Source: a virus
Virus record (IMG/VR): IMGVR_UViG_3300008267_000006
Span: 47,488-111,487 of that record
Reading direction: 5' to 3' (one strand)
DNA length: 64,000 bases
The position numbers and the translations under genes are program-made. How positions within the stretch are numbered: the first letter of the stretch is position 1; every line of letters starts with the position of its first letter. This document shows, piece by piece, positions 8,816-17,923 of the stretch. The notes beneath the pieces are model-generated. The model ran no database searches. It had not been told where the DNA came from and was given only the letters and a program-made list of their open reading frames with translations.

Positions 8816-9265
8816 CTATTCTTTCTTGCTATTTCCCATAGCACTGTTTAATAAATTCCAAGATTGTTTATTTACATTCATTAATCTGGATATATCCACA
8901 CCAGATCCTTGAATTCCTTCATAAATTTTATTTTTATCTGTTTCTTCGTGCATTTCTGCTGATTCTTGTTCTTCGGCAGTTAAATCAACACCAGAAAACG
9001 GATCAAATCCAGGCATACGAATTTCTTCTAAAAGTTTATTTTTTCTTTCTTGAATAGAAATTTGCGGAGTTGGCGTGTTTTTTTGAATAAATTGACGCTC
9101 TTTTAATTCATAATTTTGTTTTGCTGGAGATGTATCTCTAATTGGCGCGGTATTTTGTACGTTTTCCTGTACGATCCTCATCAAACCTTCTTCATATAGA
9201 ATTTCTTTTATACATTCTTTAATGATTGGTTTCATAACTTTTTTTAATTCTTGTACTTTTGACAT
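8816..9265 (-). CDS. Unknown protein with helical N-terminus and acidic C-terminus
   Basis: 149 residues. Residues 3-35 form an amphipathic helix (LKKVMKPIIKECIKEILYEE), followed by a polar linker, a second helical stretch around residues 70-85, and an acidic region with DPFSGVDLTAEEQESAEM. I do not recognise the family. Position before the scaffold and capsid genes and the lack of catalytic motifs suggest an assembly-related virion or chaperone role, which is inference. It heads a unit with a late-type box 16 nt upstream of its start and a GAGG ribosome site. Confidence 0.6.
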   Translation of the reverse strand: MSKVQELKKVMKPIIKECIKEILYEEGLMRIVQENVQNTAPIRDTSPAKQNYELKERQFIQKNTPTPQISIQERKNKLLEEIRMPGFDPFSGVDLTAEEQESAEMHEETDKNKIYEGIQGSGVDISRLMNVNKQSWNLLNSAMGNSKKE

Positions 9266-9281
9266 CTTAACCTCGTTTTGT

Positions 9282-9291
9282 TTTAAATAGT
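9282..9291 (-). promoter_or_regulatory. Putative late promoter box, variant
   Basis: ACTATTTAAA on the minus strand, 16 nt upstream of the ATG at 9265. It departs from the consensus only in the final TA. Confidence 0.45.
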
Positions 9292-9311
9292 TTTATATTA
9301 TACAATATCCT

Positions 9312-9707
9312 TTAATATGCAGTAAAATAATAACCATATAAAGTTAATTCAAATACAAGATTTGTAGAATCAGTTGAAGCAGTTGTATTTTTCATATAGA
9401 TACTTGTACCGCGAGAAACAATAAGACTATCAGAACATTCATCTCTTCCATATCCATTTACTGTAGTTGGATATGTAATAGAAGCAATATTATTATACGT
9501 ATTAGCAACTGTTCCAAGTGTCATAATTAAACCGGTGGATATAGTGCCTGATATATGTTTTAATGTAGCATAATAAGGCATAAATGCTGATATTCCGGTA
9601 GACGGAGGTGTATAAAATATTTCTGATCTATTTAGAGTTGACATAGTGGTTACTATTCTTGAATAGCTAAATAAATTTTTATGAGTTAGACCTGCTAAAT
9701 AAGCCAT
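9312..9707 (-). CDS. Small beta-rich virion protein, paralog 3 of 3
   Basis: 131 residues, predicted almost all beta strand, ending in LVFELTLYGYYFTAY. It shares a layout with the two genes upstream (9707-10144 and 10153-10602): a central strand beginning [F]xPT/PPST, Thr/Ala-rich strands, and an aromatic C-terminal strand of the type x-G-[YF]-[YF]. Such 130-150-residue beta sandwiches commonly follow fibre genes and may act as tip or head-surface proteins. Its start overlaps the previous stop by one base (TAATG), indicating translational coupling. No enzymatic motif is present. Confidence 0.6.
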   Translation of the reverse strand: MAYLAGLTHKNLFSYSRIVTTMSTLNRSEIFYTPPSTGISAFMPYYATLKHISGTISTGLIMTLGTVANTYNNIASITYPTTVNGYGRDECSDSLIVSRGTSIYMKNTTASTDSTNLVFELTLYGYYFTAY

Positions 9708-10144
9708 TATAAATCCTCAAAAAATCCATGAATAATAAACGAACCAGTAATTTTACTAGTTCCTATAGTAAATAGAGAAATTATTAAATCTGTATTATTT
9801 GGAAGAGCAGAATTAGTTATAAATGTAGTAAAATTTTCTATTATATTTGTTTTAACACCCGTACTACCATTTTGTGTTAAACTACCAGATGAAATATATG
9901 CATTTAGATTACCAGCATATCCTAGATGGAATCTTGGTGCAGTAGCTGCTGTACCATCAGCTGTATTATAATGAAAAGTTGTTTTTGTTGGTATAAAATT
10001 TCCAAAATCATCACTACCAGAAAATATAGTATAAGTTCCAGCAGTAGAATTATTAATAATCTGTGACTTTAAATAAGCAAGTCTTGGTGGCGCAAAAGAT
10101 GATGTTAGCGAGCCAGAAATAAAAATAGAATTATTATTATACAT
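9707..10144 (-). CDS. Small beta-rich virion protein, paralog 2 of 3
   Basis: 145 residues. The segment FGNFIPTKTTFHYNTADG aligns by eye with RGRFIPTRVVHCLLSAT of the upstream gene, and the C-terminus FIIHGFFEDL matches the aromatic closing strand of the other two. The composition (Thr, Ser, Asn, aromatic) is typical of exposed phage adhesion or decoration domains. It sits in the tandem trio downstream of the giant fibre and ends in a TAATG overlap with the next gene. Function is unknown; a fibre-tip or head-fibre role is inference. Confidence 0.6.
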   Translation of the reverse strand: MYNNNSIFISGSLTSSFAPPRLAYLKSQIINNSTAGTYTIFSGSDDFGNFIPTKTTFHYNTADGTAATAPRFHLGYAGNLNAYISSGSLTQNGSTGVKTNIIENFTTFITNSALPNNTDLIISLFTIGTSKITGSFIIHGFFEDL

Positions 10145-10152
10145 TCATTGTC

Positions 10153-10602
10153 CTATACATATATTCCAAACATCCATGTTCTAACCGATACTGTGTTTGT
10201 AGTAGATCCTATAGAATAATCTAAACCAATAGATGCTCCAGCTGAAATACTTGATGTGCCAGCGGCTGTTATTAAAGTAGCCATAACATAAGAACCTGGC
10301 AAAATAGTAGTGCTGCTTATTACAACAGAAGAATTAGATATTGTTGAATCTACTGCTATGCTTGGAGTAGTAGTATATAATCCAACATTTGTTATATTTG
10401 CTGTTGCTGTAGTTGTTGCAGATAATAAACAATGAACTACTCTTGTTGGTATGAATCTTCCGCGATCACTTTTTAAATTAAATAAAAATATTGGATATAT
10501 TGAAGAAGCATTTGTTGTTTTTGTCCAATCAGCTACATAGCAATCAAATGTACTTTCTAATAAGGATAAATATTTTGCGCTTATTATGGATGAATTTATC
10601 AT
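10153..10602 (-). CDS. Small beta-rich virion protein, paralog 1 of 3
   Basis: 149 residues. Its ATG overlaps the stop of the 1956-residue fibre by one base (TAATG), so the two are translationally coupled. The middle holds GRFIPTRVVHCLL, followed by Thr/Ala-rich strands and a closing WMFGIYV. The close coupling to the fibre suggests a partner that caps or decorates it, as small proteins downstream of phage fibre genes often do. There is no family assignment beyond paralogy with its two downstream neighbours. Confidence 0.6.
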   Translation of the reverse strand: MINSSIISAKYLSLLESTFDCYVADWTKTTNASSIYPIFLFNLKSDRGRFIPTRVVHCLLSATTTATANITNVGLYTTTPSIAVDSTISNSSVVISSTTILPGSYVMATLITAAGTSSISAGASIGLDYSIGSTTNTVSVRTWMFGIYV

Positions 10603-13600
10603 TAAAATACCAACCAGTTAGTTCCATCAGATATAAAATTATATGATGTATATTGAGTATAGATTGTTAAACCGGTAGCTTGACCATCAATTGTCGCAGC
10701 TGAAGATGTAACAAATAAAGAAGAAGTATGTAAATTTTTGATAACAAACGCGCTTCCTTGAATACCAGCTGCGTTAGGCAATGTTCCAGTCAACGAGCTA
10801 CCACTAAATGCTATAATATAATCAGTAGAAGCTGTTAAGTTATAATTAGAAGTTTTTGTTGATATTGCTAACTTAACTCCACCGCCAACTTGTAATCCAT
10901 CTGATGTAATTAGACTTCCAGAAACAACAACGCTTCCAGTGTATACTTCTAATATGTTGCTTCTTGCAGCATTTGAAGTTCCATTACCAACAAGCATAAG
11001 TGCTGTTGAGCTTGTCGCATTATATTTACCTTCAACATGTTGATAAGAAGCAGAAGCAATTGTCCATAAACCTTCTGCATGTGAATAATCACCAGAAGCT
11101 GTTACCCATTGACCTTCTGCGTGCGATCCAATACCAGATGCTAAAGTTCCACTGCCCTCCGAATGCGCATAAGCGCCAGAAGTTACTGTTGAAATTCCTT
11201 CTGCGTGTGATCCTCTGTTGTTTGCAACGTTGCTGTTTCCATGAACAAGTATATATGCTTCAAGTGCTTTATTAGCATTTCCTAATGCAACAGAAGAGTT
11301 TCCACCTTGCGCCATATTGTTAGAACCAACAATTAATGAATAGGTGCTGCTGATTGAATTACCGCCGGTTATCGAACCAATAACAACTCTACCATCAGCA
11401 AAAATAGCTTGTCCCGTTCCTCTTTGTGTTATTTTTAATGCTTGCGTAGAATTATTGACTTCTATACTTGATGTAGCAGAACCTGTAATATTTAAGGATC
11501 CACTGATGTTAACTGACGCGGAAATATTTTGATTAGATGTAAATGTATTTATTGCAGCTAATCTAGCGAATGAAGAGGTAACATCAGCAGATTTAGCATA
11601 ATCAGTTAAATCTACAGTACCAGCAGATGCTGTTATAATACCTGTGTTATAATCTATTGAAATATTTTGTCCTGCAATAAATTGATTTCTTGCGTCTGTC
11701 GTAAAATTATCTATATTTGAAGCAGTAATATTTGTTATGTTTGTTCCAATACCATTAAATGAACCAGTTACGCCACCACTAGAAGAAATATTAGAAGTAA
11801 CTGTTAAAGAGCCTGTTATTATTTGATTGGCAGTAAAAGAGTTTTCATTTGATAATTTTGCATAAGGTTGTAGCGCGCTAGTTATTGCTCCAGATACTTG
11901 AACTGGGGTCGAAAACGAAGAAGAAACTCCGTCTAATGTTGCATAATTAGATAATATTAATCCACTTCCATCTCCATAGAATCCACCAGAAGATGAAATA
12001 GCGGCGGATGACGTTAAACTACCAGAAACTTTTAATCCTGGAAATATTTCTATATAATCTGTTACAAGATCGATTGGCGCATTGCCTTTTCTATACACTA
12101 TATGAGCTACAGAGTTTTGTTCGCCAGTTGTAATATCAGTACTTCCACTTCCATATAATAACCCTGCTCCATCTAAGAGTTCATGAGTATTACTTCCACT
12201 CATTATGGTTATATACTTATCACCAACAATTAATGATTGTTGATTTAATGTATTCAATAAAGCTATACTAGCAGTACCATTTACGATTATATCATTGCTG
12301 AATATGTTAGTTTGAGCAGCAAATGTATTAGCAGATCCTAATCTTGCATACGATGCAGTCAAATCTGTTTTTAGCCCAAAAGAACTGGAAACATCAGAAG
12401 ACTTAGCATATGGGTTAAGAGCACCAGTTATAGCGCCAGATACTTCAGATCTAATTGGAAAATCATTTATCGCTGATGTTATTGCGCTTGAAACTTGTGT
12501 TGGGATAACAAATGATGCAGAAACACCAGCTAATGTTGCGTAAGTTGTATTTGCTGTTGAAATTTCTAAATATGGAGTTAAAGCACCAGTTATTGCACCC
12601 GATACTTCACTTCTATTTGGTAAATTATTGATAGAGCTATTTATTGCACCAGTTACGCTTGCAGTTGTTGCATAAATTAATAATCTTTCATCAATAGCGC
12701 CAGTAACTTCTGATCTGATTGGATATTGCACTAATGAATCATTTATAGCTCCAGTTACACTAGATGTTGTTGCGTAAGGAACAAGAGCGTCATTAATTGC
12801 TCCAGTTACTTCAGATCTAATTGGAAAAGCAACTTGAGAAGCAGTTATAGCACCAGAAACTTGCATTTCAGTTGTAAATGAAGCAGAAACACCAACTAAT
12901 GTAGCGTATGTAGACTGTGCATTAGTTATCGTTAAATATGGAGTTAGCGCTCCAGTTATTGCCCCAGATACTTCGGTTCTTACTGTATAATTTTCTAATG
13001 AAGCTGTTATGGCCCCAGAAACTTGAACCGGTGTTGTGAAAGATGCAGAAACATTATCTGATATTGCATACGAATATAAACTTGATGTTATCGCTCCAGA
13101 AATTTCACTTCTTACTGCATAATTTTCCAGTGAAGCGGTTATAGCCCCAGAAGTTTGAGTGTGGGTTGTAAACGATGAAGATAGATCGGTCTTTGTAACA
13201 TAATTAATTAATGAATCATTTATTGCACCAGTTACGCTAGATGTAAGAGCATACGGAATAAGTGATTCGCTAATAGCACCAGTAATTTCTGTTCTAAGCT
13301 GATTATTAGAAGACGTAATCGTTGCACTTATTTGAGTAGGTGTTGTATAGGTTGTTTGTGCGTTTGATATAGTTAGATAAGGAGTTAAAGCACCAGTTAT
13401 TGCTCCAGATACTTCAGATCTATTTGAAAAATCTCCAATAGCGGATGTTATTGCGCTAGAGACTTGGGTTGGAATAACGAACGAAGATGAAACTCCGTCT
13501 AAAGTTGCGTAAATTATTTGTGCATTATTTATAGTTAAATATGGTGTTAATGCACCCGTTATAGCACCGGATACCTCTAATCTATTTCCAAACGAAGAAG

Positions 13601-16472
13601 ATATTTCATCTCTTGTTGCAAAATTTATTATTGCAAAGTTTATCGCCCCAGTTACACTAGATGTTGTTGCATAAGGTACTAATGCATCGTTTATAGCTCC
13701 AGTTGTTTCTATTCTGGTTGGGAAATTACTAATTGCTGAGTTTATGGCTCCAGTAACGCTTGATGTTGTTGCATATGGAGATAAATCAATATTATAATAA
13801 GACGCAGTAAGAGCAAAACTTGAAGTTCCGGCAAAACTACTTACTGTGCTTGATGTGTATTCATTAAAACTTGAAGTTAATAAGTAATTTGTTTTTTCAA
13901 ATCCTTCTAGATTTGAAGAAGTAAGAGAATTCGTTGCAAAGCTTGAAGTAAGCGGATATCCATTAACCCATTTTGTTCCATTATATACTAATGCTTCACC
14001 TGGTTGTTGTGATTGTAAAAGAACGTCGGTTAGGCTACCTAAATTTGTAATTAATGGTGTGCCAGATGAACCTCCACCGGCTCCAGAAGCTCCTCTAAAT
14101 AAACCAGCTTGATAAATTCTAGCTATTGTATTATTTGTGAAGTTAGCAGCATTTCCTCTCATAACTGCATATCCAACTAATATGGCGCTGGTTGCAGTAT
14201 TAGCTCCTTCTGTAAATTTTTCTGTATTTATGCTTGCTATCGCATCATCTAAGCTTGCATATTTTGCTTGACCATAATATGCAAATAAAGCACCATTTAC
14301 AGCTCTTGGGAACCAATAAATTCTTTGAACTGTATATTCGCTATTACCTACAGAGGATAATACAGATCCGTTTTGATATTGAGTTGGATCAAGTGAAGTA
14401 TATCCAGCATTTAAAACTCCAGTATCTATTTTTGGAGTTGAGCCGCTCATATATTGACGGTAAATCTTAGATACAGTTACCGCTTGATCATTTTCAGATG
14501 TAATTATGTTAGGAATATTTGGATTATTTGAATAATTTCTTCCTTCAACATATGAATCGCCATTTGTTTTTGTAAGAGATAAACTGGTTGATCCGCTTGC
14601 TTCTAATACGTGACCACTAATTTTTAATGGACCAAATGCTCTTATAAAATCAAGAGTATTAGAGCCTATTCCATAAGCACTTGGTGAAGTATTAAAAGCG
14701 CCATTTGTAATAGAACCGCTTTGATGTAAAACTCTTCCTAAATAAATTCTATCTTTAAATTCAGTAAAAGAAGGAGGATTAGTTGATTGTATTATTCCAC
14801 CATTAGAGCCAATGGATACATATGTTATTTCATCCGTTAAAATGTGATCAAGAGATACACCAGTTGATGTAGGCCAAGAAACAAAATTAACAGTAGGATA
14901 AGGATCGGATGAAGTTGATGCATTAAAAGAAACAATTAATCCAGAACCAGATAAAACATTAAACGTAGTGCTTCCATTTGTTGTAGATAGGATACCACCA
15001 TGTAATAGTCCTGTATTAAGTAAACCTTCTAGCCACCTCAATCTAATTGTATTTGTATATGGACCCTGGTATTGAGTAAAATATACATCGTTTGTTGAAC
15101 CCGATGTATAAATATATGAAGCTGTTGTATTAGTCGGTATGCTTGTTACTGTTACTGGTAGTAACTGTAAGTACGTATTTATTGATGCTTTATCTGTTGC
15201 AAAGAATGTTGAAGCGGTTAAGTTTGTAAAATTTCCAGTCGTGCCGCTAATAGTTGTTGCGATAACTGATGATAAAGAAATGTTATCTTTTAATCCAATT
15301 GGATCAGATAATTTGCCGCTTCCGGTTATATTTCCATTTGTTGCAGCACCAGTTATATAATTTGTTAAAGCTCCAGTAATAGCTCCAGAAACTTGTTGAG
15401 GCACAACAAAGGTTCCAGAAACTCCGGTTAAAGTAGCAAAAGAAGAGGAGACATTATCAGATATTGCATATGGATGTAGAGCAGCTGTTATAGCACCAGA
15501 TACTTGAAAGCGATCTGCAAATGAAGCAGATAGATTTTCTATAGTTACAAAAGTTCCAGATACACCACTTAGTGTAGCATATGAAGCAGTGACGCCATTT
15601 AGTGTAGCAAAAGTGCCAGAAACTCCAGATAATGTTGCATATGTTGATTGTGCGTTTGTTATCAATAAATATGGAGTTAATGCTCCAGTTATTGCTCCAG
15701 ATACTTCGGTTCTTACTGTATAATTTTCTAATGATGAAGTTATCGCCCCAGATACTTCTACTCTCTCAGCAAAATTAATTGTTGATGAAGTTATTGCACC
15801 GGAAACTTGATTTGGTGTAGCAAAAGAGCTTGAGATATTATCTGAAATTGCATAAATTTGTAATGCACCAGTTATCGCACCACTTACTTCTGATCTACTT
15901 GAAAAATTAATTATAGAAGCAGTTATAGCACCAGAAACTTGAACTGGGGTTGTGAATGAACTTGAAACATTATCTGAAACAGCATAAATCTGCAAGCTTG
16001 AAGTTATTGCACCGGAAACTTCATTTCTCGTTGAAAAATCTTGTATTGAAGAAGTAATAGCACCAGAAACACTTGATGGAATAACAAAAGTACCAGATAC
16101 GCCTGTTAAAGTAGCATAATTAACTAAATTATTTACAGCTGATTCTGGAATATTATATAATCCAGCGCCATCTCCAACAAAAGATGCGGAAACACCAGAA
16201 GCACTTATATTTGTGGATACGCTTAATGTTCCATTTATTTGTGCAGCCGATGCAGTTAATTTTTGAATACTTATATCGTCTAATAATGTAACAGGATTTC
16301 CAGAAGTTCCGCTTCCGGTTATATTTCCTGATGTTTTTACTGTTATTGAACCACCAGCACCAACATCTCCAGCAATCCATGATTGTTTTGGTTCGGACCA
16401 AACAAGAGCTTGACCATCAGAACCAGTTACATAGGGTATACCATATACTGAAAATCCGTCATTAAAAGACAT
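10602..16472 (-). CDS. Giant repetitive tail/head fibre protein (1956 aa)
   Basis: Three regions are visible. Residues about 110-400 and 850-1480 are built from repeats of the form VSGAITSSLENYTVRTE (17 residues) alternating with VSSSFTTPVQ (10 residues) and YATLSGVSGTF units; the 17- and 10-residue units differ by seven. Residues about 420-800 form a non-repetitive globular domain with the SGHVLEASGSTSLSLTK and VTVSKIYRQYMSG segments that I recall from other phage fibres. Near residues 1740-1825 are four to five SHAEGxxTxASG repeats, the pattern of YadA-type trimeric adhesin heads, before a C-terminal IDGQATGLTIYTQYTSYNFI cap. These features point to a trimeric fibre hundreds of nanometres long. 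The N-terminus (YGIPYVTGSDGQALVW) is probably the attachment end. The trio of small beta proteins follows directly. Confidence 0.85.
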   Translation of the reverse strand: MSFNDGFSVYGIPYVTGSDGQALVWSEPKQSWIAGDVGAGGSITVKTSGNITGSGTSGNPVTLLDDISIQKLTASAAQINGTLSVSTNISASGVSASFVGDGAGLYNIPESAVNNLVNYATLTGVSGTFVIPSSVSGAITSSIQDFSTRNEVSGAITSSLQIYAVSDNVSSSFTTPVQVSGAITASIINFSSRSEVSGAITGALQIYAISDNISSSFATPNQVSGAITSSTINFAERVEVSGAITSSLENYTVRTEVSGAITGALTPYLLITNAQSTYATLSGVSGTFATLNGVTASYATLSGVSGTFVTIENLSASFADRFQVSGAITAALHPYAISDNVSSSFATLTGVSGTFVVPQQVSGAITGALTNYITGAATNGNITGSGKLSDPIGLKDNISLSSVIATTISGTTGNFTNLTASTFFATDKASINTYLQLLPVTVTSIPTNTTASYIYTSGSTNDVYFTQYQGPYTNTIRLRWLEGLLNTGLLHGGILSTTNGSTTFNVLSGSGLIVSFNASTSSDPYPTVNFVSWPTSTGVSLDHILTDEITYVSIGSNGGIIQSTNPPSFTEFKDRIYLGRVLHQSGSITNGAFNTSPSAYGIGSNTLDFIRAFGPLKISGHVLEASGSTSLSLTKTNGDSYVEGRNYSNNPNIPNIITSENDQAVTVSKIYRQYMSGSTPKIDTGVLNAGYTSLDPTQYQNGSVLSSVGNSEYTVQRIYWFPRAVNGALFAYYGQAKYASLDDAIASINTEKFTEGANTATSAILVGYAVMRGNAANFTNNTIARIYQAGLFRGASGAGGGSSGTPLITNLGSLTDVLLQSQQPGEALVYNGTKWVNGYPLTSSFATNSLTSSNLEGFEKTNYLLTSSFNEYTSSTVSSFAGTSSFALTASYYNIDLSPYATTSSVTGAINSAISNFPTRIETTGAINDALVPYATTSSVTGAINFAIINFATRDEISSSFGNRLEVSGAITGALTPYLTINNAQIIYATLDGVSSSFVIPTQVSSAITSAIGDFSNRSEVSGAITGALTPYLTISNAQTTYTTPTQISATITSSNNQLRTEITGAISESLIPYALTSSVTGAINDSLINYVTKTDLSSSFTTHTQTSGAITASLENYAVRSEISGAITSSLYSYAISDNVSASFTTPVQVSGAITASLENYTVRTEVSGAITGALTPYLTITNAQSTYATLVGVSASFTTEMQVSGAITASQVAFPIRSEVTGAINDALVPYATTSSVTGAINDSLVQYPIRSEVTGAIDERLLIYATTASVTGAINSSINNLPNRSEVSGAITGALTPYLEISTANTTYATLAGVSASFVIPTQVSSAITSAINDFPIRSEVSGAITGALNPYAKSSDVSSSFGLKTDLTASYARLGSANTFAAQTNIFSNDIIVNGTASIALLNTLNQQSLIVGDKYITIMSGSNTHELLDGAGLLYGSGSTDITTGEQNSVAHIVYRKGNAPIDLVTDYIEIFPGLKVSGSLTSSAAISSSGGFYGDGSGLILSNYATLDGVSSSFSTPVQVSGAITSALQPYAKLSNENSFTANQIITGSLTVTSNISSSGGVTGSFNGIGTNITNITASNIDNFTTDARNQFIAGQNISIDYNTGIITASAGTVDLTDYAKSADVTSSFARLAAINTFTSNQNISASVNISGSLNITGSATSSIEVNNSTQALKITQRGTGQAIFADGRVVIGSITGGNSISSTYSLIVGSNNMAQGGNSSVALGNANKALEAYILVHGNSNVANNRGSHAEGISTVTSGAYAHSEGSGTLASGIGSHAEGQWVTASGDYSHAEGLWTIASASYQHVEGKYNATSSTALMLVGNGTSNAARSNILEVYTGSVVVSGSLITSDGLQVGGGVKLAISTKTSNYNLTASTDYIIAFSGSSLTGTLPNAAGIQGSAFVIKNLHTSSLFVTSSAATIDGQATGLTIYTQYTSYNFISDGTNWLVF

Positions 16473-16490
16473 TCTTTATTTTTCCTTGTA

Positions 16491-16889
16491 TTAACCAACT
16501 CCAGCAGAGCCAGACCAGTTATTTGGTAAATTAGAACTATCAATGCCAGTTAAACCAGCAATAATAGAAGCAGATACTTGTGATCCATTGTTTGAACGGA
16601 TATAGAGTTCTGTAATTCTAATGTCTGCTTGAAAAGATTCACCTTTGGATAAAAGGAAATAATGATTAGTATCTTTTAGGCCATTTGCACTAAAACCAAC
16701 CCGTAAATCAACTGAAGTTGAATTTATATTTTTTATAACTATTGATTTAGTTACATTTGGAAATTTTATTTGTAGAGGTTCAGACGAATTAACTGGGGCA
16801 ACTGAAGAAGTTACCCAAGGCATACCAGAAATTTGATAACTTCCTACGCTTCCTATACCTGGTTGTGGTGTATAATACGGATTTGCCAT
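16491..16889 (-). CDS. Small virion structural protein, beta-sandwich type
   Basis: 132 residues, predicted all beta after an extended N-terminus that contains SYQISGMPWVTSSVAP. That N-terminal pattern resembles the first residues of the fibre immediately downstream (YGIPYVTGSDG), hinting at a shared docking peptide. The body (FPNVTKSIVIKNINSTSVDLRVGFS onward) looks like a decoration or collar domain. It lies between the prohead protease and the giant fibre. No catalytic motif is visible and the exact role is unknown; a capsid decoration or fibre-anchor protein is the most plausible reading. Confidence 0.55.
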   Translation of the reverse strand: MANPYYTPQPGIGSVGSYQISGMPWVTSSVAPVNSSEPLQIKFPNVTKSIVIKNINSTSVDLRVGFSANGLKDTNHYFLLSKGESFQADIRITELYIRSNNGSQVSASIIAGLTGIDSSNLPNNWSGSAGVG

Positions 16890-16890
16890 T

Positions 16891-17496
16891 TTATTTTCTC
16901 ACTATGTCATTAAGCAAACGATTTAAACGATCTGCTTTTGTAAATATTTCTTCTTCTTTTCTTACTTTTCCTTCACTCATCATAAAAGCGCCAGGAGTAG
17001 AAGGTTCTTGTACGAAATCAAAACAAATAAGTTGAAAATCATCTTCAACAATTGTTTTACCACTTTCTTTTCTTGTTGAACCTAAACCACGGGAACTAAT
17101 ACCTAATTTAACTCCACCTTTAACAAGATTTTTTAATATATTGCCAGATGGCGTATCAAGAACTTTTACCTTGCCCATTACGTTATTGCCGTCCCACCAC
17201 ATTTTTGTAACCATGTGTGAAACATTTTTTAAATTAATAACAGAATCGTCTGGATGATCTAATTCTCCTAACGCTCTACTATCTTGAATAATTTTTTGAT
17301 AATTTTCAACTTCTCTATCTAAAATTTTTCTAGAATAAACACGACCGTTACCATTTTCTTGATCACATTTTTGCATTATGCCGGTTAACATTAAACCGCC
17401 GCCTCTAACAAAAACTTTTTCTTCTTCTGTCAAAAGATCTTGACAGACTCCACCTTCACAAAGTGAATAATATTCTCTAAGAAGCTGTTTGCTCAT
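16891..17496 (-). CDS. gp21: Prohead core protease (gp21-like, peptidase S80)
   Basis: 201 residues, close to T4 gp21 (212). The family motifs are present in order: GRVYSRKIL (51-59), ALGELDHP with the presumed catalytic His81, and LGISSRG with the presumed Ser134/135. The enzyme degrades the scaffold core and trims capsid proteins after (L/I)-x-E during maturation, inside the prohead. The gene overlaps the stop of the 84-residue proline/alanine-rich gene by one base and sits in the T4 position between portal and capsid genes, although here a large fibre block separates it from the scaffold. Confidence 0.9.
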   Translation of the reverse strand: MSKQLLREYYSLCEGGVCQDLLTEEEKVFVRGGGLMLTGIMQKCDQENGNGRVYSRKILDREVENYQKIIQDSRALGELDHPDDSVINLKNVSHMVTKMWWDGNNVMGKVKVLDTPSGNILKNLVKGGVKLGISSRGLGSTRKESGKTIVEDDFQLICFDFVQEPSTPGAFMMSEGKVRKEEEIFTKADRLNRLLNDIVRK

Positions 17497-17750
17497 TATT
17501 GTACCTGAACTCCAAAAGTTTTTAGGTATGCAACAATTTTAGCATGAGATTGCGGATTCATGGATTTAATCGCAGCTAACGCTTGTGCTAGTTCTGGTGG
17601 AGGTGGTGTTGCTGGCTTTGCTGGCTGCGCTGGAGCTGCTGCTGGCGCTGCGGGTGCTGGCGTTCCGGCTGGTGCTGGTGCTGCGGGAGCAGTTGCTTCA
17701 AGCAAATGCTTTCTTACTAATTTTTTTAATATATTTTTAGAAATTTCCAT
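17496..17750 (-). CDS. Small Pro/Ala-rich prohead core-like protein
   Basis: 84 residues: a basic amphipathic N-terminal helix (MEISKNILKKLVRKHLLE), a 30-residue Pro/Ala low-complexity linker (20-52), and a C-terminal helical domain (PPELAQALAAIKSMNPQSHA). It directly precedes the protease and overlaps it by one base, the position of the small core proteins gp67/gp68 in T4. Homology to either cannot be seen. The higher GC content here comes from the Pro/Ala codons. The leader upstream contains the 24-residue micro-ORF and a 14-bp hairpin. Confidence 0.6.
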   Translation of the reverse strand: MEISKNILKKLVRKHLLEATAPAAPAPAGTPAPAAPAAAPAQPAKPATPPPPELAQALAAIKSMNPQSHAKIVAYLKTFGVQVQ

Positions 17751-17775
17751 TTTATTTTCCTAACTTAAAATTAGT

Positions 17776-17811
17776 TATAGCCCTGTAGATTTTTTTCTCT
17801 ACAGGGCTATA
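17776..17811. other. Perfect 14-bp hairpin between micro-ORF and core gene
   Basis: Inverted repeat TATAGCCCTGTAGA (17776-17789) and its complement (17798-17811) with an 8-nt loop. On the minus-strand transcript the loop is GAAAAAAA. It starts 1 nt after the stop codon of the 24-residue micro-ORF. No U-run follows the stem in transcript sense, so it is not a standard terminator; an RNA-stability, processing or attenuation element is possible. Confidence 0.7.
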
Positions 17812-17812
17812 G

Positions 17813-17887
17813 TTAATTACCAGAACAACAATGACGTACTGGTCTTACCATGCGACGAACATAAGTAATATCTTGTTTTTCACGCAT
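17813..17887 (-). CDS. 24-residue micro-ORF with strong ribosome site
   Basis: Reading on the minus strand from the ATG at 17885-17887: MREKQDITYVRRMVRPVRHC, then CSGN and a TAA stop. It is preceded by GGAGGTGAT, the strongest Shine-Dalgarno in the window, about 5-8 nt from the start, and by an ACTATTTATA box 23 nt upstream. The peptide is basic (six Arg/Lys in the middle) with a Cys-Cys pair near the end. A 14-bp hairpin begins right after the stop. It could be a real small protein or a leader peptide controlling the 17750-16891 genes. I know no homolog. The combination of promoter box, ribosome site and hairpin argues against chance. Confidence 0.55.
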   Translation of the reverse strand: MREKQDITYVRRMVRPVRHCCSGN

Positions 17888-17910
17888 CGATAATCATCAC
17901 CTCCATTCAG

Positions 17911-17920
17911 TATAAATAGT
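17911..17920 (-). promoter_or_regulatory. Putative late promoter box upstream of micro-ORF
   Basis: ACTATTTATA on the minus strand, 23 nt before the micro-ORF start and within 4 nt of the stop codon of the upstream membrane protein gene. Confidence 0.55.
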
Positions 17921-17923
17921 GAA

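Noticed and set aside
10600-16470. Several plus-strand frames inside the giant fibre
   Set aside because: They arise from repetitive minus-strand codons and lack ribosome sites; the minus frame is complete and domain-rich.
17560-17763. Plus-strand frame rich in Ala/Gly
   Set aside because: It is the mirror of the Pro/Ala-rich core gene on the minus strand; no ribosome site or promoter.
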